Source: Zavarzinella sp. (lineage in GTDB: Bacteria; Planctomycetota; Planctomycetia; Gemmatales; Gemmataceae). From it: a stretch of DNA of 64,000 bases. The stretch lies in assembly GCA_041399155.1 (NCBI GenBank), contig JAWKTI010000002.1, positions 930,001-994,000 on the forward strand, written 5' to 3'. Below the pieces are notes generated by a model that saw only the letters and a list, made by a program, of their open reading frames with translations, ran no database searches and had not been told where the DNA came from. Made by a program: the position numbers and the translations under genes. Positions 1 to 10,442 of the stretch are shown piece after piece (the stretch's first letter is position 1; every line of letters starts with the position of its first letter).

Positions 1-678
1 AGCGCAATGGAATTGCCATTGTGCTGGATTACCAACAGCTTTGATCGATCACCATCGGAACTGCTCTGGGTACCAGAAAACACCTGGGGACCGCTTGGTG
101 GATCGCTGATGAATCTGTCTTATGGCTACGGAAAAGTGTACGTTGTGCCCCATGAAACAGTCAACGGGCAGATGCAGGGTGGTATGTCTGAATTACCTCT
201 GCCTCAGTTCCCTACGGGTACGATGCGTGGCCGCTTTAATCCGACTGATAAACAGTTGTATCTATGTGGAATGAATGCCTGGGGAAGTAATCAGCAGCAA
301 CCAGGCGGGTTTTACAGAGTTCGATTTACTGGTAAGGAAATGGCGGTTCCCCTTGATCTGCAGGCAAGTGAGAAGCAAATGACAATTCGCTTCAGCAGCA
401 AACTGGATGCGAAAGCTGCTGCCGACGCAAGCCAGTATCAAGTGACGGTGTGGGATTTGAAACGGAATGCCAATTATGGCTCAAAGCATATCAATGAACG
501 AAAGTTGGAAATCAGCTCAGTTGATGTAAGCCCCGATGGATGCTCAATTACATTGAAATTGCCGAAATTAGAGCCCACGTGGGGGATGGAAATAAAATAT
601 TCGTTGAAAACCGCCAGTGGACAGTCTGTCCGCAATTCGATCCACAGTTCGATCTATCATTTGAAACCGAAGAAGTGA
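1..678 (+). CDS. C-terminal part of a secreted beta-propeller (PQQ/heme-associated) protein, cut by the window edge
   Basis: The reading frame is open from base 1, so the gene starts before the window and the first ATG (position 7) is internal. About 225 residues remain. The first half has propeller-like text (FNPTDKQLYLCGMNAWG). The last ~100 residues form an Ig-like strand domain with the same layout as the C-terminus of the complete gene at 8875-10380: substitution-rich strands, an 'SPDG' turn and a final hydrophobic strand. I infer that both belong to the planctomycete family of six-bladed propeller proteins often encoded next to c-type cytochromes and exported to the periplasm. The role is unknown beyond that; a carbohydrate or alcohol oxidation role is only a family-level guess. 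Confidence 0.6.
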   Translation, partial: SAMELPLCWITNSFDRSPSELLWVPENTWGPLGGSLMNLSYGYGKVYVVPHETVNGQMQGGMSELPLPQFPTGTMRGRFNPTDKQLYLCGMNAWGSNQQQPGGFYRVRFTGKEMAVPLDLQASEKQMTIRFSSKLDAKAAADASQYQVTVWDLKRNANYGSKHINERKLEISSVDVSPDGCSITLKLPKLEPTWGMEIKYSLKTASGQSVRNSIHSSIYHLKPKK

Positions 679-743
679 TCTGTTGAACAATTTTTGCTAA
701 TATTCCAAGTCTTATAATCTAACAACAAATAAACTACCGAATA

Positions 744-918
744 TTACGATTCAAGATTCGGGTGAATCTCATAATTCCATTCACCATGAAACTTGTTCCG
801 CTTAATCCGGCAGGTTGACAATTCTTGATCACTCACCTTTCTACCAGTTTTATAGTCTGCTTCGTCCAGCCATGCGTGTACTTCTAGAGCAAATTCAGGA
901 TCATACTTGCGCCCTGTA
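744..918 (-). pseudogene. C-terminal remnant of an ISAzo13-family transposase
   Basis: Reading leftwards from about 918 to the TAA at 744-746 gives ~55 residues, including EVHAWLDEADYKTGRKVSDQ and KFHGEWNYEIHP. These match the conserved tail of ISAzo13-family DDE transposases (a 'Y.TG.KVSD.E' motif and 'FHG.WNY.I.P' near the end), as I remember that family. Nothing upstream continues the frame, so it is a decayed stub. It sits in an otherwise empty gap of under 300 bp between the propeller gene and the next transposase. Confidence 0.6.
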
Positions 919-962
919 AAATTGTATGCTATGCTGGTGAAATTCGTTAAACGGGCTCAATC

Positions 963-1713
963 ATGCGTGCCATTTCACTCGATTTACGAGAGCGGATCCT
1001 TGCAGATTTTCGCAAAGGAATGAACTTTGCTCAGCTGGCAAAAAAGTATACCGTGAGTGCCGAATGGGTACGCCTTTTTATTCGTAGATTTCAATCAACG
1101 GGTGAAGTTGCTCCAAGATCAAAACGAGTGAAGAAAAAACCGTTTCATATTCGTTATGAGGCTGAGCTGCCTGCAGCAGTTGCGGAACAACCTGATTTAA
1201 CTTTGGAACTTTTAAGAACGAAGCTGGGAGTCAAAGTCAGTGTTGCCACATTGCATGCTTCCCTGGTCGCGCTGAAGATCACGTTTAAAAAAAACGCTAA
1301 AAGCTGCAGAACAAAATCGACCTGATGTCGCTGCAGAGCGAGCGGAATTTCACACAGCTCAGAATGTAGGAATTGACCCTGACAGATTCGTATTTCTCGA
1401 CGAAACATGGGTCAAAACCAACATGACCAGACCTTATGGATGGTCTCCTTCTTGTGAGAGATTGATTGATTATGTGCCTCATGGGCATTGGATGACCACC
1501 ACTTTTTTAGCCGCACTTCGCGCAGATGGTTTATTTGCACCTTTGATCGTTGATGGAGCCATCACTGGAGATATTTTCCGAGCATGGGTTCAGCAGCACC
1601 TAACCAAACAGCTACGAGCAGGTGATATTGTGGTAATGGATAATCTACAAGTACATCGAGTGGCAGGTGTTGTTGAAGCGATCGAAGCAGTAGGTGCATT
1701 TGTATTATTCTTG
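963..1713 (+). pseudogene. IS630-family transposase, two reading frames, 3' end lost
   Basis: The first frame (963-1325) gives a helix-turn-helix domain (MRAISLDLRERILADFRKG). The second frame, entered at a run of eight A residues near 1285-1292 (+1 or -2 shift), gives the start of the DDE domain: FLDETWVK (first Asp) and VVMDNLQVHR (second Asp). Similarity stops near 1713, just where the 'LPPYSPDLNPIE' segment carrying the catalytic Glu should begin, so the element is truncated and cannot be active. A frameshift on an A run is usual for IS630-type elements, so the two frames need not be damage. The missing third catalytic residue is damage. From 1714 on, the DNA belongs to an unrelated minus-strand gene fragment. 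Confidence 0.8.
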
Positions 1714-3181
1714 GGCGACCGTTGCTGTCGATGGTGCCGAGGTTGATAATGTCGGAGAAAATCGTCAGATCACGAACAGCTCCTTCGAACACTAGTCGAC
1801 CCGTTGGTCCGATGACAATGGGTCCACCCGCAGTTGATTCCAGGCGTCCCAGTCCACCAGCCCCGGTGGTGTCGATGATGAGCGTGCCATTGATGATGGT
1901 GCCGTCGGCGATCTTCAATAGCGGCGGCGTGGTTCCTTTTGTTCTGGCAATCACCATTTGTCCGGCTGCCAAGTTGCCGGCGATTACGCTTGTCGACAGG
2001 TTGCTTTGCACGATAAACGTGTTCACATCGGTGCCCTGAATGTCCAGCCGACCGCCATCAATCACGATGGAGTTTCCGGTCACTGTGCCGCTTTGAAACA
2101 GCAACACACCCGGTGGATTACTTCCGCTGACCAGGACATCCAAGCTCCCGTTGTTGACGATATCGCCGTTGATCGTCAACTGTCCAGACACATGGAAGTC
2201 TCCATCATTGGTAATCAATCCGCCGTTATGCACCATTGAGGTGCTCACGCCTTGCGTCCATTGGGCAGCAGCATCGACATTGATGTTTCCTGTGTTAGTG
2301 AAAGTACCACCGAAGCGGTGTGCGCTGTCAGCGTTGATGTCCACCAACCCCTCATTGACGATATCGATGTTGTCAAAATTGACTTTGTTGTCCACCTGAA
2401 TCACACCGGTCGCGGTGTTGACAATGCTTCCTTTGGCCGTGGAAAAGGAAGTGTCGGTTGTCGAGGAGCGATTGAGCAACAGCAATCCGTTGTTCACAAA
2501 TCCCGGAGCGAACGTCGTGGTACTGGAAAGGTTCGGTTGCTTCAAGACCCGCACCGTTTGACCTTCCGCGACAACGCCGGAGACCGTATTCGATTGTCTT
2601 AACTGCACGTTGGCATCATTCGGTGCTTCAGCAGCGAAATGGGCCGTACCATTCGTGACAACAATGGCGCGTCCGTTGTGATCCCCACCGGAAATGATCA
2701 GGTTCTTGACATGGAAAATCTCGGAGCCTGCCGAGTTTTCGTTAAGTACACCCCCAGACATGTTGAAAGTGCCGTTGTTCTCCAGTCGCACATCACGTTC
2801 ATTGTTGAAGACTCCTGCGATCTGGTTATAAGTAGCATTTTCGCCAAAGAGCCGTCCTGTCGATGCCACGTTCACCGTGCCATGATTATTCAGTACGGTG
2901 CCAACACCATTAATCTTGCTGTTGTCTTCCAGAATGTTGATCGTACCAAAATTATCGACGGTACCCTGCAGAATTGACGTACCGGTACCGCTTCCCATCA
3001 GTATTTCGCCATCTGCTTCGTTTACCAGGGTAGAACCTTCGGAAAGTATCAGCGACGCGTTCACATTATTGGAGCCGGACAGAAGAAAGTTGACCAGTCC
3101 TTCATTGTGCATTTCGCCATTGAAGTTCAACAATACCGCACCCTGGGCGGCAGATTTCACCAGTTGCACGTCCGAACAGTT
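1714..3181 (-). pseudogene. Adhesin-like beta-helix gene fragment without start or end
   Basis: The minus-strand frame is open for about 490 residues. It is rich in Asn, Gly, Thr and Ser, with short repeating units such as 'VNNGLLLLN', 'VNEGLVDIN' and 'FTNTGNINVD', the pattern of right-handed beta-helix passenger domains of autotransporter or haemagglutinin-like surface proteins. There is no start codon context or signal peptide: the upstream end joins directly to the broken symporter near 3181. The downstream end runs into the truncated transposase at 1713; the last ~45 residues of the open frame (down to 1562) are antisense to that transposase and are not real. It is an internal piece of a larger secreted protein brought here by rearrangement. 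Confidence 0.65.
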
Positions 3182-3791
3182 ATTTCCAGGATTGGAGACC
3201 GTAATAAGACCAGGATATCATTGTCGAGAAAGCAAACAGAATAATCGCTACCGTCAGTACATACCGGAAACCGGTTAAGGTTGAATCAAAAGCGGCCGAG
3301 GTTAGATTGACGCCTGAAAGCGGGGTGCCACCATTGTTCAGGATAACTTCATTGGCCGGGGTCAGTTTACCGTAGGTGAAAATAGCCTCGGGCCCTGTGG
3401 CCCCCATATTGAAAAAAAATGATCACCAGCGCCGTCATTGTACAGATAACTACCGTATCAATAAAAGGTTCGAGCAGGGCTACGGCCCCCTCACTGGCCG
3501 GATATTGAGTATTGACAGCTGAATGGGCAATGGCGGCAGAACCCGCCCCAGCCTGGTTTGAAAAGGCCGCACGTTGGAAACCAACGATTAGAACCCCGAT
3601 CAAACCGCCGAGACCAGCAGTCGTTGTGAAAGCTCTTTCAAAGATCAGGATGATCGCATCATCTAGGTACGTATAATTGGACAGAATGATGATCAGCGCT
3701 GCACCGACATAGATAATCGCCATAAGGGGTACAATCTTTTCCGTCACACTGGCGATGCGTTTGATCCCGCCAAAGATGACCAGGCCGACTA

Positions 3792-5012
3792 GTGCTCCGT
3801 CACGACTTAACTGTCGGGTAGACCGATTTTAATTTCGTTCGTGCTTCGTCGATCTTCATTTGCCAGTCAACGCCACGCTGTGTGGTGTTGACATCGTTCG
3901 ACCATGCCTCGGTTTCTTCACGCAACGTGTCGACATCTTCAAAACGTCGATCTGAGACACATTGGCGGGTTAACGAACTCAGTTCATTCTCGGCGATGTT
4001 CAGCCAACTGCCATGCTTGGGCGTGTAGCAAAATTCGATCCGACGAACCAAATCACGAGCACGTGCAGGTTCAAATGCTTCATAGAACGCGCCTTTGGTG
4101 TGGGTGTTGAGGTTGTCGCACACCACGATCACTTTGGTACATGATGCATAGCGACCCTCCAGCAACCGAGCTATTTCGATGGCCCAGTCGATCTTCGTCC
4201 TCCGTTCGCGAACGGAGACTTCACGCCAACCGACCAGCGGTTAGGTAAACATGAAGATAGCCGCCGTGCCCGCTCGTTCGTATTCGTAGTCGACCCGCTT
4301 GGCGTGGTTGGCCGTGGCGGGAATGGGAACGCGTGTTTCTTTCAGCAACTACACCGGTTGTTCGTCCATGCACAGGACCGGCACGTTCGGATCGTACGGT
4401 TTTTCGTAGGTTTCCAGCACATCTTCCATATGGGCGACAAACTCGGCGTCCGCCTCCGGAGGAATCACCCAATATTCAATCTTCCGATTCGTCATGCCAT
4501 TTTTTTTAGCGTGCGTCGGACCGTTTCATAGCTCACCGACTCCACGATTTCCAACTCCACGACCTTGCGTGCCAGCAACCGAAGCGTCCAGTTGTTGTAG
4601 CCTTTCGGAGGCGGCCCAAGCCGAGTCGCGATGATGCGGGCCTCTTGGTCGCCCGTCAATAGCTTATCCACTGGCGGTTGCTGACGTTTAGCTCGGTTGA
4701 GCGTTTCTTCAAATCCTTGCTCGACAAACCGCTGGCGAAGCCGTTCCACGGTTCTAGTCCGACACGAAAACGCCTCGGCAATACGCTCATCGGTCCAATT
4801 CGGACCATCGGCATCTGCCTTCAGCAGAATCTGAGCACGTCGAACTTTCTGCCCGGTTCCCTTCAACTTCTTGACGACACTCTGAAGCTCGACTCGTTCT
4901 TGATTCGTCAGTCGAACGATATACAACTTCCGCATGGCAACCTCCTTGTACCAAACAGTATCGCTGATTCTACTGAAATTGCCAATCCGACTTTTTAGAT
5001 GTGACAAAGCAC
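3792..5012 (-). mobile_element. IS630-type insertion sequence, copy 1 (1221 bp, TA target duplication)
   Basis: The element is bounded by TA dinucleotides at 3790-3791 and 5013-5014, the target duplication of the IS630/Tc1-mariner group. Its ends are imperfect inverted repeats: GTGCTCCGTCAC on the left and GTGACAAAGCAC on the right. It carries one transposase gene on the minus strand and lies inside the symporter gene. A second copy is at 17302-18510. The two differ by 12 bp in length, fully explained by an 11-bp and a 1-bp deletion in copy 2. Confidence 0.9.
3800..4935 (-). pseudogene. IS630-type transposase of copy 1, with two nonsense codons
   Basis: The start is the ATG at 4935, 5 bp after a strong AAGGAGG ribosome site. 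The N-terminal part has a helix-turn-helix (DERIAEAFSCRTRTVERLRQ). At a run of eight A (around 4500) the frame must shift by -1 to continue into MTNRKIEYWVIP, a likely programmed shift in this family. The DDE residues are present: Asp in LCMDEQP, Asp in VVCDNLNTH, Glu in WLNIAENEL. Two in-frame stops break the middle: TAG after MDEQPV and TAA after IFMFT. Copy 2 has sense codons at both places, so these are point mutations and copy 1 is dead. Confidence 0.85.
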
Positions 5013-5885
5013 TAGAACGGCGATCACCAATCCGATGACGGTATTAATGGCTCCACCTTCTAGGCCAAACATCGATGTGATCTGAACCGTTGCTTGATTC
5101 GCCTGAAAGGCGTTTCCTCCCCCGAATGAAGCCCCGACACAAAGCGTAGCAAAAATTATCCCGAAGACTCTACCCAGCCTGGTCAATCCCCGCTCAGCTA
5201 ACCCTTTCGAGAGATAATACATCGGTCCACCGTAAACCGTTCCATTCGAGTCTATGTCTCTGTATTTGACACCGAGCGTGCATTCAACGAATTTGGTGGA
5301 CATACCTAAAAGCCCACAAATAATCATCCAAAACGTGGCGCCGGGACCACCGATTGCGATTGCCACGGCCACCCCGGCAACGTTTCCGAGACCCACAGTA
5401 CCCGAAATGGCTGTTGCCAATGCTTGAAAATGGCTGACCTCTCCGGACGCGCCAATGATGCTGATCGTTTCACCGTTCTTTCCCTCGATGACTTTATTAT
5501 TGTCTGTCATCGGATCGTTTCGTCGTTCGATGTAGTCGTATTTACCGATAACTGCCCAAATTGCCAATGGAAATCGTCTAATATTGATGAACCCGAAGTA
5601 AACCGTAAAAAACAATGCCCCTAGCACGAGCAGTATGGCCACCAGCGGCATCCTTACTCCGATAATCGGAAACCCAAAGGTGACTATACTTTCCCAGACA
5701 TTGGCGATCGGTGCAAAGGCTTTGTCAATTTTCTGATCGAGACCCTTTTCTTGAGCAAAGGTGAGCACGGGCAAAAACAAGACAGCAAGAAGCGTCAAAG
5801 GGTATCTCGGATTGTTGTGAATTAACATAAAATGGAAGCACTTCCTTTTCGGTTTGTTTATTCCCGACGCAGGCCTAAAATACAT

Positions 5886-6569
5886 CAGCTAAGGGATGAG
5901 AATAGTCTAATTTCAGGGGTTTGTATTTGATTTCAAAAAAAATTGTAAAAGCCGATACCAGCGGCCTAAATGGTAAGGGAGTGCATCTGCTTGGAAGCAG
6001 CTTTGAGACTGATATTTTCGTAACGTTGCTTGCGGCCATGACCTTTGGGAGGCTGGTTCGGGCTCAATGACTGGTTCGGGTTCGGAAATAATTTCGGTAC
6101 CCGTTCAGTGAACGACTGTTTTGATTTCAGCCATTCAACAATCCCAATGCCACTCGGCAACTGTTAATCGCCTGAAATCGGTAACCAAATTTGTTGTCCA
6201 AATGCCCGATTGTCATCGCAGTGAGATATGCGTTGCGCCGTTTGCAAGTGACAACACATCACGGAGAAAGGTAAAGTAGTGCATAGCTTCCTGTTGTTTT
6301 GGGGGGGGTGTTATTGCAGAATAAGACTGAGCCAGCAATGGTGCTCTTTTCTACCACAAATGAAATCTACTGCAATATTCGGTGAATCACAGCAAAATAT
6401 GTCTTCTTTTTGTACACCGCAGAGATTGCACCTGTTCAAATCTCTGACATTCATGTAATGGGACTGTCAGCATCCTGTTTGAATCAGATAATACCGTATA
6501 GAATGTGGTTATCGATCGCAGCCTGCCATAATTCACTCCCGTCTGACTTTTGAAACGCGAGGACCGTTC
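5886..6569. other. Intergenic stretch without a supported gene
   Basis: 684 bp between the broken symporter and the cytochrome gene. I see no convincing coding similarity. A 64-codon minus-strand open frame (5966-6160) has a Pro/Lys-rich basic composition that could be a transposase tail but has no recognisable motif. There is a run of eight G near 6300-6310. The AT-rich part upstream of 6570 probably holds the promoter of the cytochrome operon. Its ribosome site GAGG lies about 7 bp before the ATG. Confidence 0.4.
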
Positions 6570-8891
6570 ATGAACAAGTTTGCTTGTGCGATAATGATAA
6601 CTGCATTCACCTTGCTTTATCAGCAATTTGTGAGTGCAGCACCGATGTTGCCAGGTCTGGCAAACAAACATCCGCTATCTGAAGAGCAGACAGGCCTACT
6701 ACTGATGGGGGAGCTACGCTGTGCCGCATGTCACAAATCTACTGAATCTCCGCTATTCGAAAGAGCCACTCCAGACTTGGCTGATGTTGGTGCACGTGTG
6801 GCTCCAGAATATCTGCAGCGATTTCTTGATTCACCATCTCATGAGCAGCCGGGCACAACCATGCCTGATATGCTCCATGCATTGCCTGCAGCGCAACGCA
6901 AAGAAACTGCGGAGGCGTTGACACATTTCCTGGTCTCACAATCACCAGGAAAATTTCAGTTTGAAGCAGTTGAACCAAAACAAGTACTTCCCGGAAAAAC
7001 GCTGTTTCACACTATCGGCTGCGTGGCGTGTCATGGTCCGCTGGAAAACAAGAGCAACACGCCTGAACCAAAGGCGATTGTGAACCTTGACCATGTGCCT
7101 TCCAAGTACAGCGTTGATTCGTTGAGCAAATTCCTTTTTCAACCTAAGCACGTGCGACCTTCGGGCCGCATGCCCGATATGAAATTGACACGCAGTGAAG
7201 CGAATCAGGTAGCCAGCTATCTGCTCAGCAAAGTTCAGATGAGGCTTTCTCGTATCGTTCTCAAAGACGAACTGGTAGCGAAGGGTAAAAAAGCCTTTCA
7301 GGAACAAAACTGTGTTGCCTGTCACAAACTGGGTAACATTCCGCCAGCGCCAATGCTAGGGGAGTTGAAAAGTGCTGATCTGACACTGGGATGCCTCAGC
7401 ACCAAGCGATCGAAAAGTCCATTTTTCAATCTGAATGAAACACAAGCCAATGCGATTCGCAAGTCGCTGTCAGCCAAGCCGGAATTGATCTCCGAAAAAT
7501 TGAAAGTCACTCACACGTTGATTGCATTCAACTGCAATGCCTGCCATGTGCGCGACGGTTTCGGGGGCGTTGCAGCCGAACATCAGGAGTACTTTCAAAC
7601 TAGGGAGAAGGAACTGGGTGATGAAGCCCGCATTCCGCCACCGCTGACGCAAGTGGGAGCGAAACTGCAACCAGTGGCATTGAAGAAAATGCTCTTTGAT
7701 GGCGATAGCGTGCGGCCGTATATGCTTACGCGGATGCCACAATTTGGTGAGCTCAATTTGCGTCATCTTCCTGAATTGTTCGCAAAATTGGATACGATTG
7801 AAAAGGTTGATTTTTCGCTGCCGAAAGCGGAGACTCGTGATGCCAAAGAACGCGAGCGGGAAAAGGCAATGCGTGCGGCCGGGCGTGATTTACTGGGTGA
7901 AAAGATGTTGACTTGTATTGCGTGCCATACGTTCAACGGCAAAGCAGCCGGTCATAAAGGCATCGAACTGATGACGATTACCGAACGTCTGCAGCCCAGT
8001 TGGTACTACCACTATATGATCGAACCCAGTGCGTTTCGGCCACGCACCGTGATGCCTACCGCCTGGCCTGGGGGCAAAGCGATGCTGAAAACGGTTCTCA
8101 ATGGTCACACTAAGGAACAAATTGAAGCCATCTGGTATTACCTGACGCTTGGCACATCGGCGGCGGATCCACCCGGATTGCGTGTAGTACAGACCGCGCT
8201 TGAGGTGAAAGATGCTACCCATACATATCGCGGTCGCAGTAGTGTTGCGGGCTTTCGTGGCATTGCGGTCGGTTTTCCGCAGAAACTGAATTACTCCTTC
8301 AATGCGGAGACCGGTACGCTTTCAGCCATCTGGGCTGGTGACTATATTCGCGTCAATCGGAGTGGTCAGGGCTCCGGCAATTTCGACCCTGCCGAGAAAC
8401 ATGTTGCCCTCGCCCAGGATGTTTCATTCTTCGATCTGCCCGATGAAAAAACCGCCTGGCCTCTTCGACCCGTGATGACGAAAGAAGCGCCGGTGAATCC
8501 TGATCCGCTTTATCCCAAGAATCGCGGTTATCAGTTTGCGGGTTACTTTATGGATGAACAGTCGATTCCGACCTTCATGTACCGCAGCGGCAGCGTTGAA
8601 ATTGAAGACTACAGTAATGTGGAAGTCGCTCAAGAAAAGCTCCGACTGGTTCGCACGTTTTCGTTTCATGCACCGAAGGGAACAACACTATGGTTCCGGG
8701 GATTGACCGGCCAATTCGTAGTGGAATCGAAACAGCAGTTCAAAACGAAAGAGCTGCGTTTAAACATTCCGAAAGTGCCAACTTTAGTACGTCCGGATTC
8801 TGGAGATGAAAAATCTTCCGAATTGCTACTCCAATTTATTATCCCCAAGGGTAAATCAACCCAAACGTTGACTTATGAACTACTCAAATAG
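6570..8891 (+). CDS. Secreted multi-heme c-type cytochrome protein
   Basis: 773 residues with a cleavable signal peptide (about residues 1-23, ending VSAA). Five CxxCH heme-attachment motifs are visible, starting at Cys51 (CAACH), Cys151 (CVACH), Cys248 (CVACH), Cys322 (CNACH) and Cys449 (CIACH). Each is followed by a downstream 'MP' segment of the kind that supplies an axial Met (for example RMPDMK near 191 and RMPQFG near 388). The last ~230 residues are heme-free and beta-rich, and look like a carbohydrate-binding or wall-interaction domain. It is a periplasmic electron carrier. The next gene starts inside its last codons (17-bp overlap), so the two are almost certainly translated together, and the propeller enzyme could be its electron donor. 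Partner and substrate are not known. Confidence 0.85.
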   Translation: MNKFACAIMITAFTLLYQQFVSAAPMLPGLANKHPLSEEQTGLLLMGELRCAACHKSTESPLFERATPDLADVGARVAPEYLQRFLDSPSHEQPGTTMPDMLHALPAAQRKETAEALTHFLVSQSPGKFQFEAVEPKQVLPGKTLFHTIGCVACHGPLENKSNTPEPKAIVNLDHVPSKYSVDSLSKFLFQPKHVRPSGRMPDMKLTRSEANQVASYLLSKVQMRLSRIVLKDELVAKGKKAFQEQNCVACHKLGNIPPAPMLGELKSADLTLGCLSTKRSKSPFFNLNETQANAIRKSLSAKPELISEKLKVTHTLIAFNCNACHVRDGFGGVAAEHQEYFQTREKELGDEARIPPPLTQVGAKLQPVALKKMLFDGDSVRPYMLTRMPQFGELNLRHLPELFAKLDTIEKVDFSLPKAETRDAKEREREKAMRAAGRDLLGEKMLTCIACHTFNGKAAGHKGIELMTITERLQPSWYYHYMIEPSAFRPRTVMPTAWPGGKAMLKTVLNGHTKEQIEAIWYYLTLGTSAADPPGLRVVQTALEVKDATHTYRGRSSVAGFRGIAVGFPQKLNYSFNAETGTLSAIWAGDYIRVNRSGQGSGNFDPAEKHVALAQDVSFFDLPDEKTAWPLRPVMTKEAPVNPDPLYPKNRGYQFAGYFMDEQSIPTFMYRSGSVEIEDYSNVEVAQEKLRLVRTFSFHAPKGTTLWFRGLTGQFVVESKQQFKTKELRLNIPKVPTLVRPDSGDEKSSELLLQFIIPKGKSTQTLTYELLK

Positions 8892-10380
8892 CTCCACACG
8901 TTTACTGCTCGTTTTGCTGAGTGCGTTCCCTTTCGTCTTGGGAACAGCGCAGGCGGAGGATGTCGGCGGCCGTTGGGGTACGGAAGAACGAGAGCGTGAG
9001 TATTATCCGCTGGTCAGTATCCCGATTCCGAATGACAAGGTCATTGAGGCGGGTGCTTTTTGTCCGTTACCTGATGGCCGAATTGCAGTCGGTACACGAC
9101 ATGGAGAAATCTATATTCTCGACGGCATCGATACGAAGAAGCCGAACCCGAAGTTCCATTTGTTTGCCACCGGGCTGGATGAAATCTTCGGCCTTGCTTA
9201 CAAAGACAAATCGTTTTATGTGACGCAAAGCTGCGAACTGACCCGTGTTACCGATACGAAACAGGACTGTACAGCGGATCGCTTCGAAACGCTTTCCGAT
9301 GCTTGGGGCTACGCCAATTACCATGAATATGCGTTTGGTTCGAAGTTCGACAAAGACGGAAATATCCATGTCGCGCTCGGATTGTCATATTCCTATGAAT
9401 CGCATGCGCTATTTCGCGGGTGTATATTGAAAGTGACCCCTAAAGGAAAATCGGAAGTGATTGCAACCGGTTTACGCAGCCCCGGTGGTATCGGTGCCAA
9501 CGAACATGGAGCGTTGTTTTACATTGAAAGTCAGGGGCCTTGGAATTGCTCGTGCAGTTTGAAGGCAGTTACTCCACGAAGTTTTCACGGCCACCCGGCG
9601 AGTTTCAACTGGTATCCTTATGCACCGGAACTCGGCAAGGTGCCTGAGATGCCTAAATCTGGCTCACGAATTGCTATCGAGAAAAATCGGGTGAAACAAC
9701 TGACCCCCTACGCGGTGATATTTCCGTACATCCGCATGGGCCGTTCAATCACAGGCTTTGTGGTCAACGATACGAAAGGAAAGTTCGGCCCGTTTGATGA
9801 TCAGATGTTCCTGGGAGATTATACGCAATCAATCATCATGCGTGCAACGACCGAACAGATTAACGGTGTCTGGCAAGGCGCGTGTTATCCGTTTCGTGAA
9901 GGACTTTCTACTGGTATCTTGAATGTCTCTTTTACCGAAGGCGGTAATCTTTTGTGTGGTGGAACGAATCGCGGCTGGCCGGTGCGTGGCATTAAGCCGT
10001 TTGCGCTGGAGCGTCTCGAATGGAGCGGTAAAATGCCCTTCGAGATACAGCGAGTTACCATTGAACCAGACGGTTTTAAAATTGCATTTACCAAACCGGT
10101 TGATGCGAATACAGCACTCAACTTGAAGAATTATCAGCTTTCCACTTTTACTCATCCGTACCATGCAGGCTACGGCGGGCCGGAAATTGAGCAGACCAAA
10201 CCTGAAGTAAAGTCGGCTGTAATCTCAAACGACGGGCTTTCGGTAAAGATTACCTTAGAAAAATTGTTACCCGGCCATGTGTACGAGTTCGACCTGAATA
10301 AACTTGAATCTACAGGTAAAGAAACCTTACTGCACCACAACGCTTTTTACACGGTCAATGAAGCACCGATCAAGAAGTAA
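8875..10380 (+). CDS. Secreted six-bladed beta-propeller protein (PQQ-dependent sugar dehydrogenase-like fold)
   Basis: 501 residues with a signal peptide (hydrophobic core LLLVLLSAFPFVLG, cleavage near TAQA). Propeller blades show in 'CPLPDGRIAVGTRHGEIYIL', 'FDKDGNIHVALG' and 'LRSPGGIGANEHGALFYIES'. The last ~110 residues form an Ig-like domain. The start ATG overlaps the end of the cytochrome gene by 17 bp, which argues for translational coupling. The family is common in planctomycetes beside cytochromes and is usually annotated as heme-binding or PQQ-like dehydrogenase. I see no clear cofactor motif here, so catalysis is uncertain. The fragment at 1-678 is a paralogue. A 62-bp gap separates it from the convergent G8 gene; I see no strong terminator there. 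Confidence 0.8.
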   Translation: MNYSNSSTRLLLVLLSAFPFVLGTAQAEDVGGRWGTEEREREYYPLVSIPIPNDKVIEAGAFCPLPDGRIAVGTRHGEIYILDGIDTKKPNPKFHLFATGLDEIFGLAYKDKSFYVTQSCELTRVTDTKQDCTADRFETLSDAWGYANYHEYAFGSKFDKDGNIHVALGLSYSYESHALFRGCILKVTPKGKSEVIATGLRSPGGIGANEHGALFYIESQGPWNCSCSLKAVTPRSFHGHPASFNWYPYAPELGKVPEMPKSGSRIAIEKNRVKQLTPYAVIFPYIRMGRSITGFVVNDTKGKFGPFDDQMFLGDYTQSIIMRATTEQINGVWQGACYPFREGLSTGILNVSFTEGGNLLCGGTNRGWPVRGIKPFALERLEWSGKMPFEIQRVTIEPDGFKIAFTKPVDANTALNLKNYQLSTFTHPYHAGYGGPEIEQTKPEVKSAVISNDGLSVKITLEKLLPGHVYEFDLNKLESTGKETLLHHNAFYTVNEAPIKK

Positions 10381-10442
10381 AATGGCATGATAACTTGGGT
10401 GCAATCATTCATTCCAAATATTTCTTATAAGTGTACTTGCGT

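Larger units (their letters stand above)
3182..5885 (-). pseudogene. Sodium:alanine symporter (AGCS family) gene, interrupted by an IS630 element, frameshifted and truncated
   Basis: The N-terminal half (5885-5015) encodes a signal-like hydrophobic start and AGCS-family text: GTVGLGNVAGVAVAIAIGGP and VYGGPMYYLSKGL. The C-terminal half (3789-3182) continues with LVIFGGIKRIASVTEKIVPL, FSNQAGAGSAAIAHS and FSTMISWSYYGLQ. Between them lies a complete IS630-type element (3792-5012). Removing it with one copy of the duplicated TA restores a continuous frame (VIAVLVGLVIFGG). The 3' half is also damaged by an extra T in a run of eight T near 3411-3418, which throws the frame. It ends early at a stop and is fused to the adhesin fragment. 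The intact protein would be an inner-membrane Na+/alanine or glycine importer. Its own start may be the ATG at 5828 rather than 5885. Confidence 0.85.

Noticed and set aside
1562..1713. C-terminal extension of the adhesin-like frame
   Set aside because: It is antisense to the IS630 transposase; the frame is open by chance across the junction.
1722..3278. Several plus-strand open frames opposite the adhesin fragment
   Set aside because: Low-complexity antisense frames without motifs; the minus-strand beta-helix pattern is the real signal.
5966..6160. 64-codon minus-strand frame in the gap before the cytochrome gene
   Set aside because: No recognisable domain, no ribosome site, basic and Pro-rich composition; at most an unrecognisable transposase tail.
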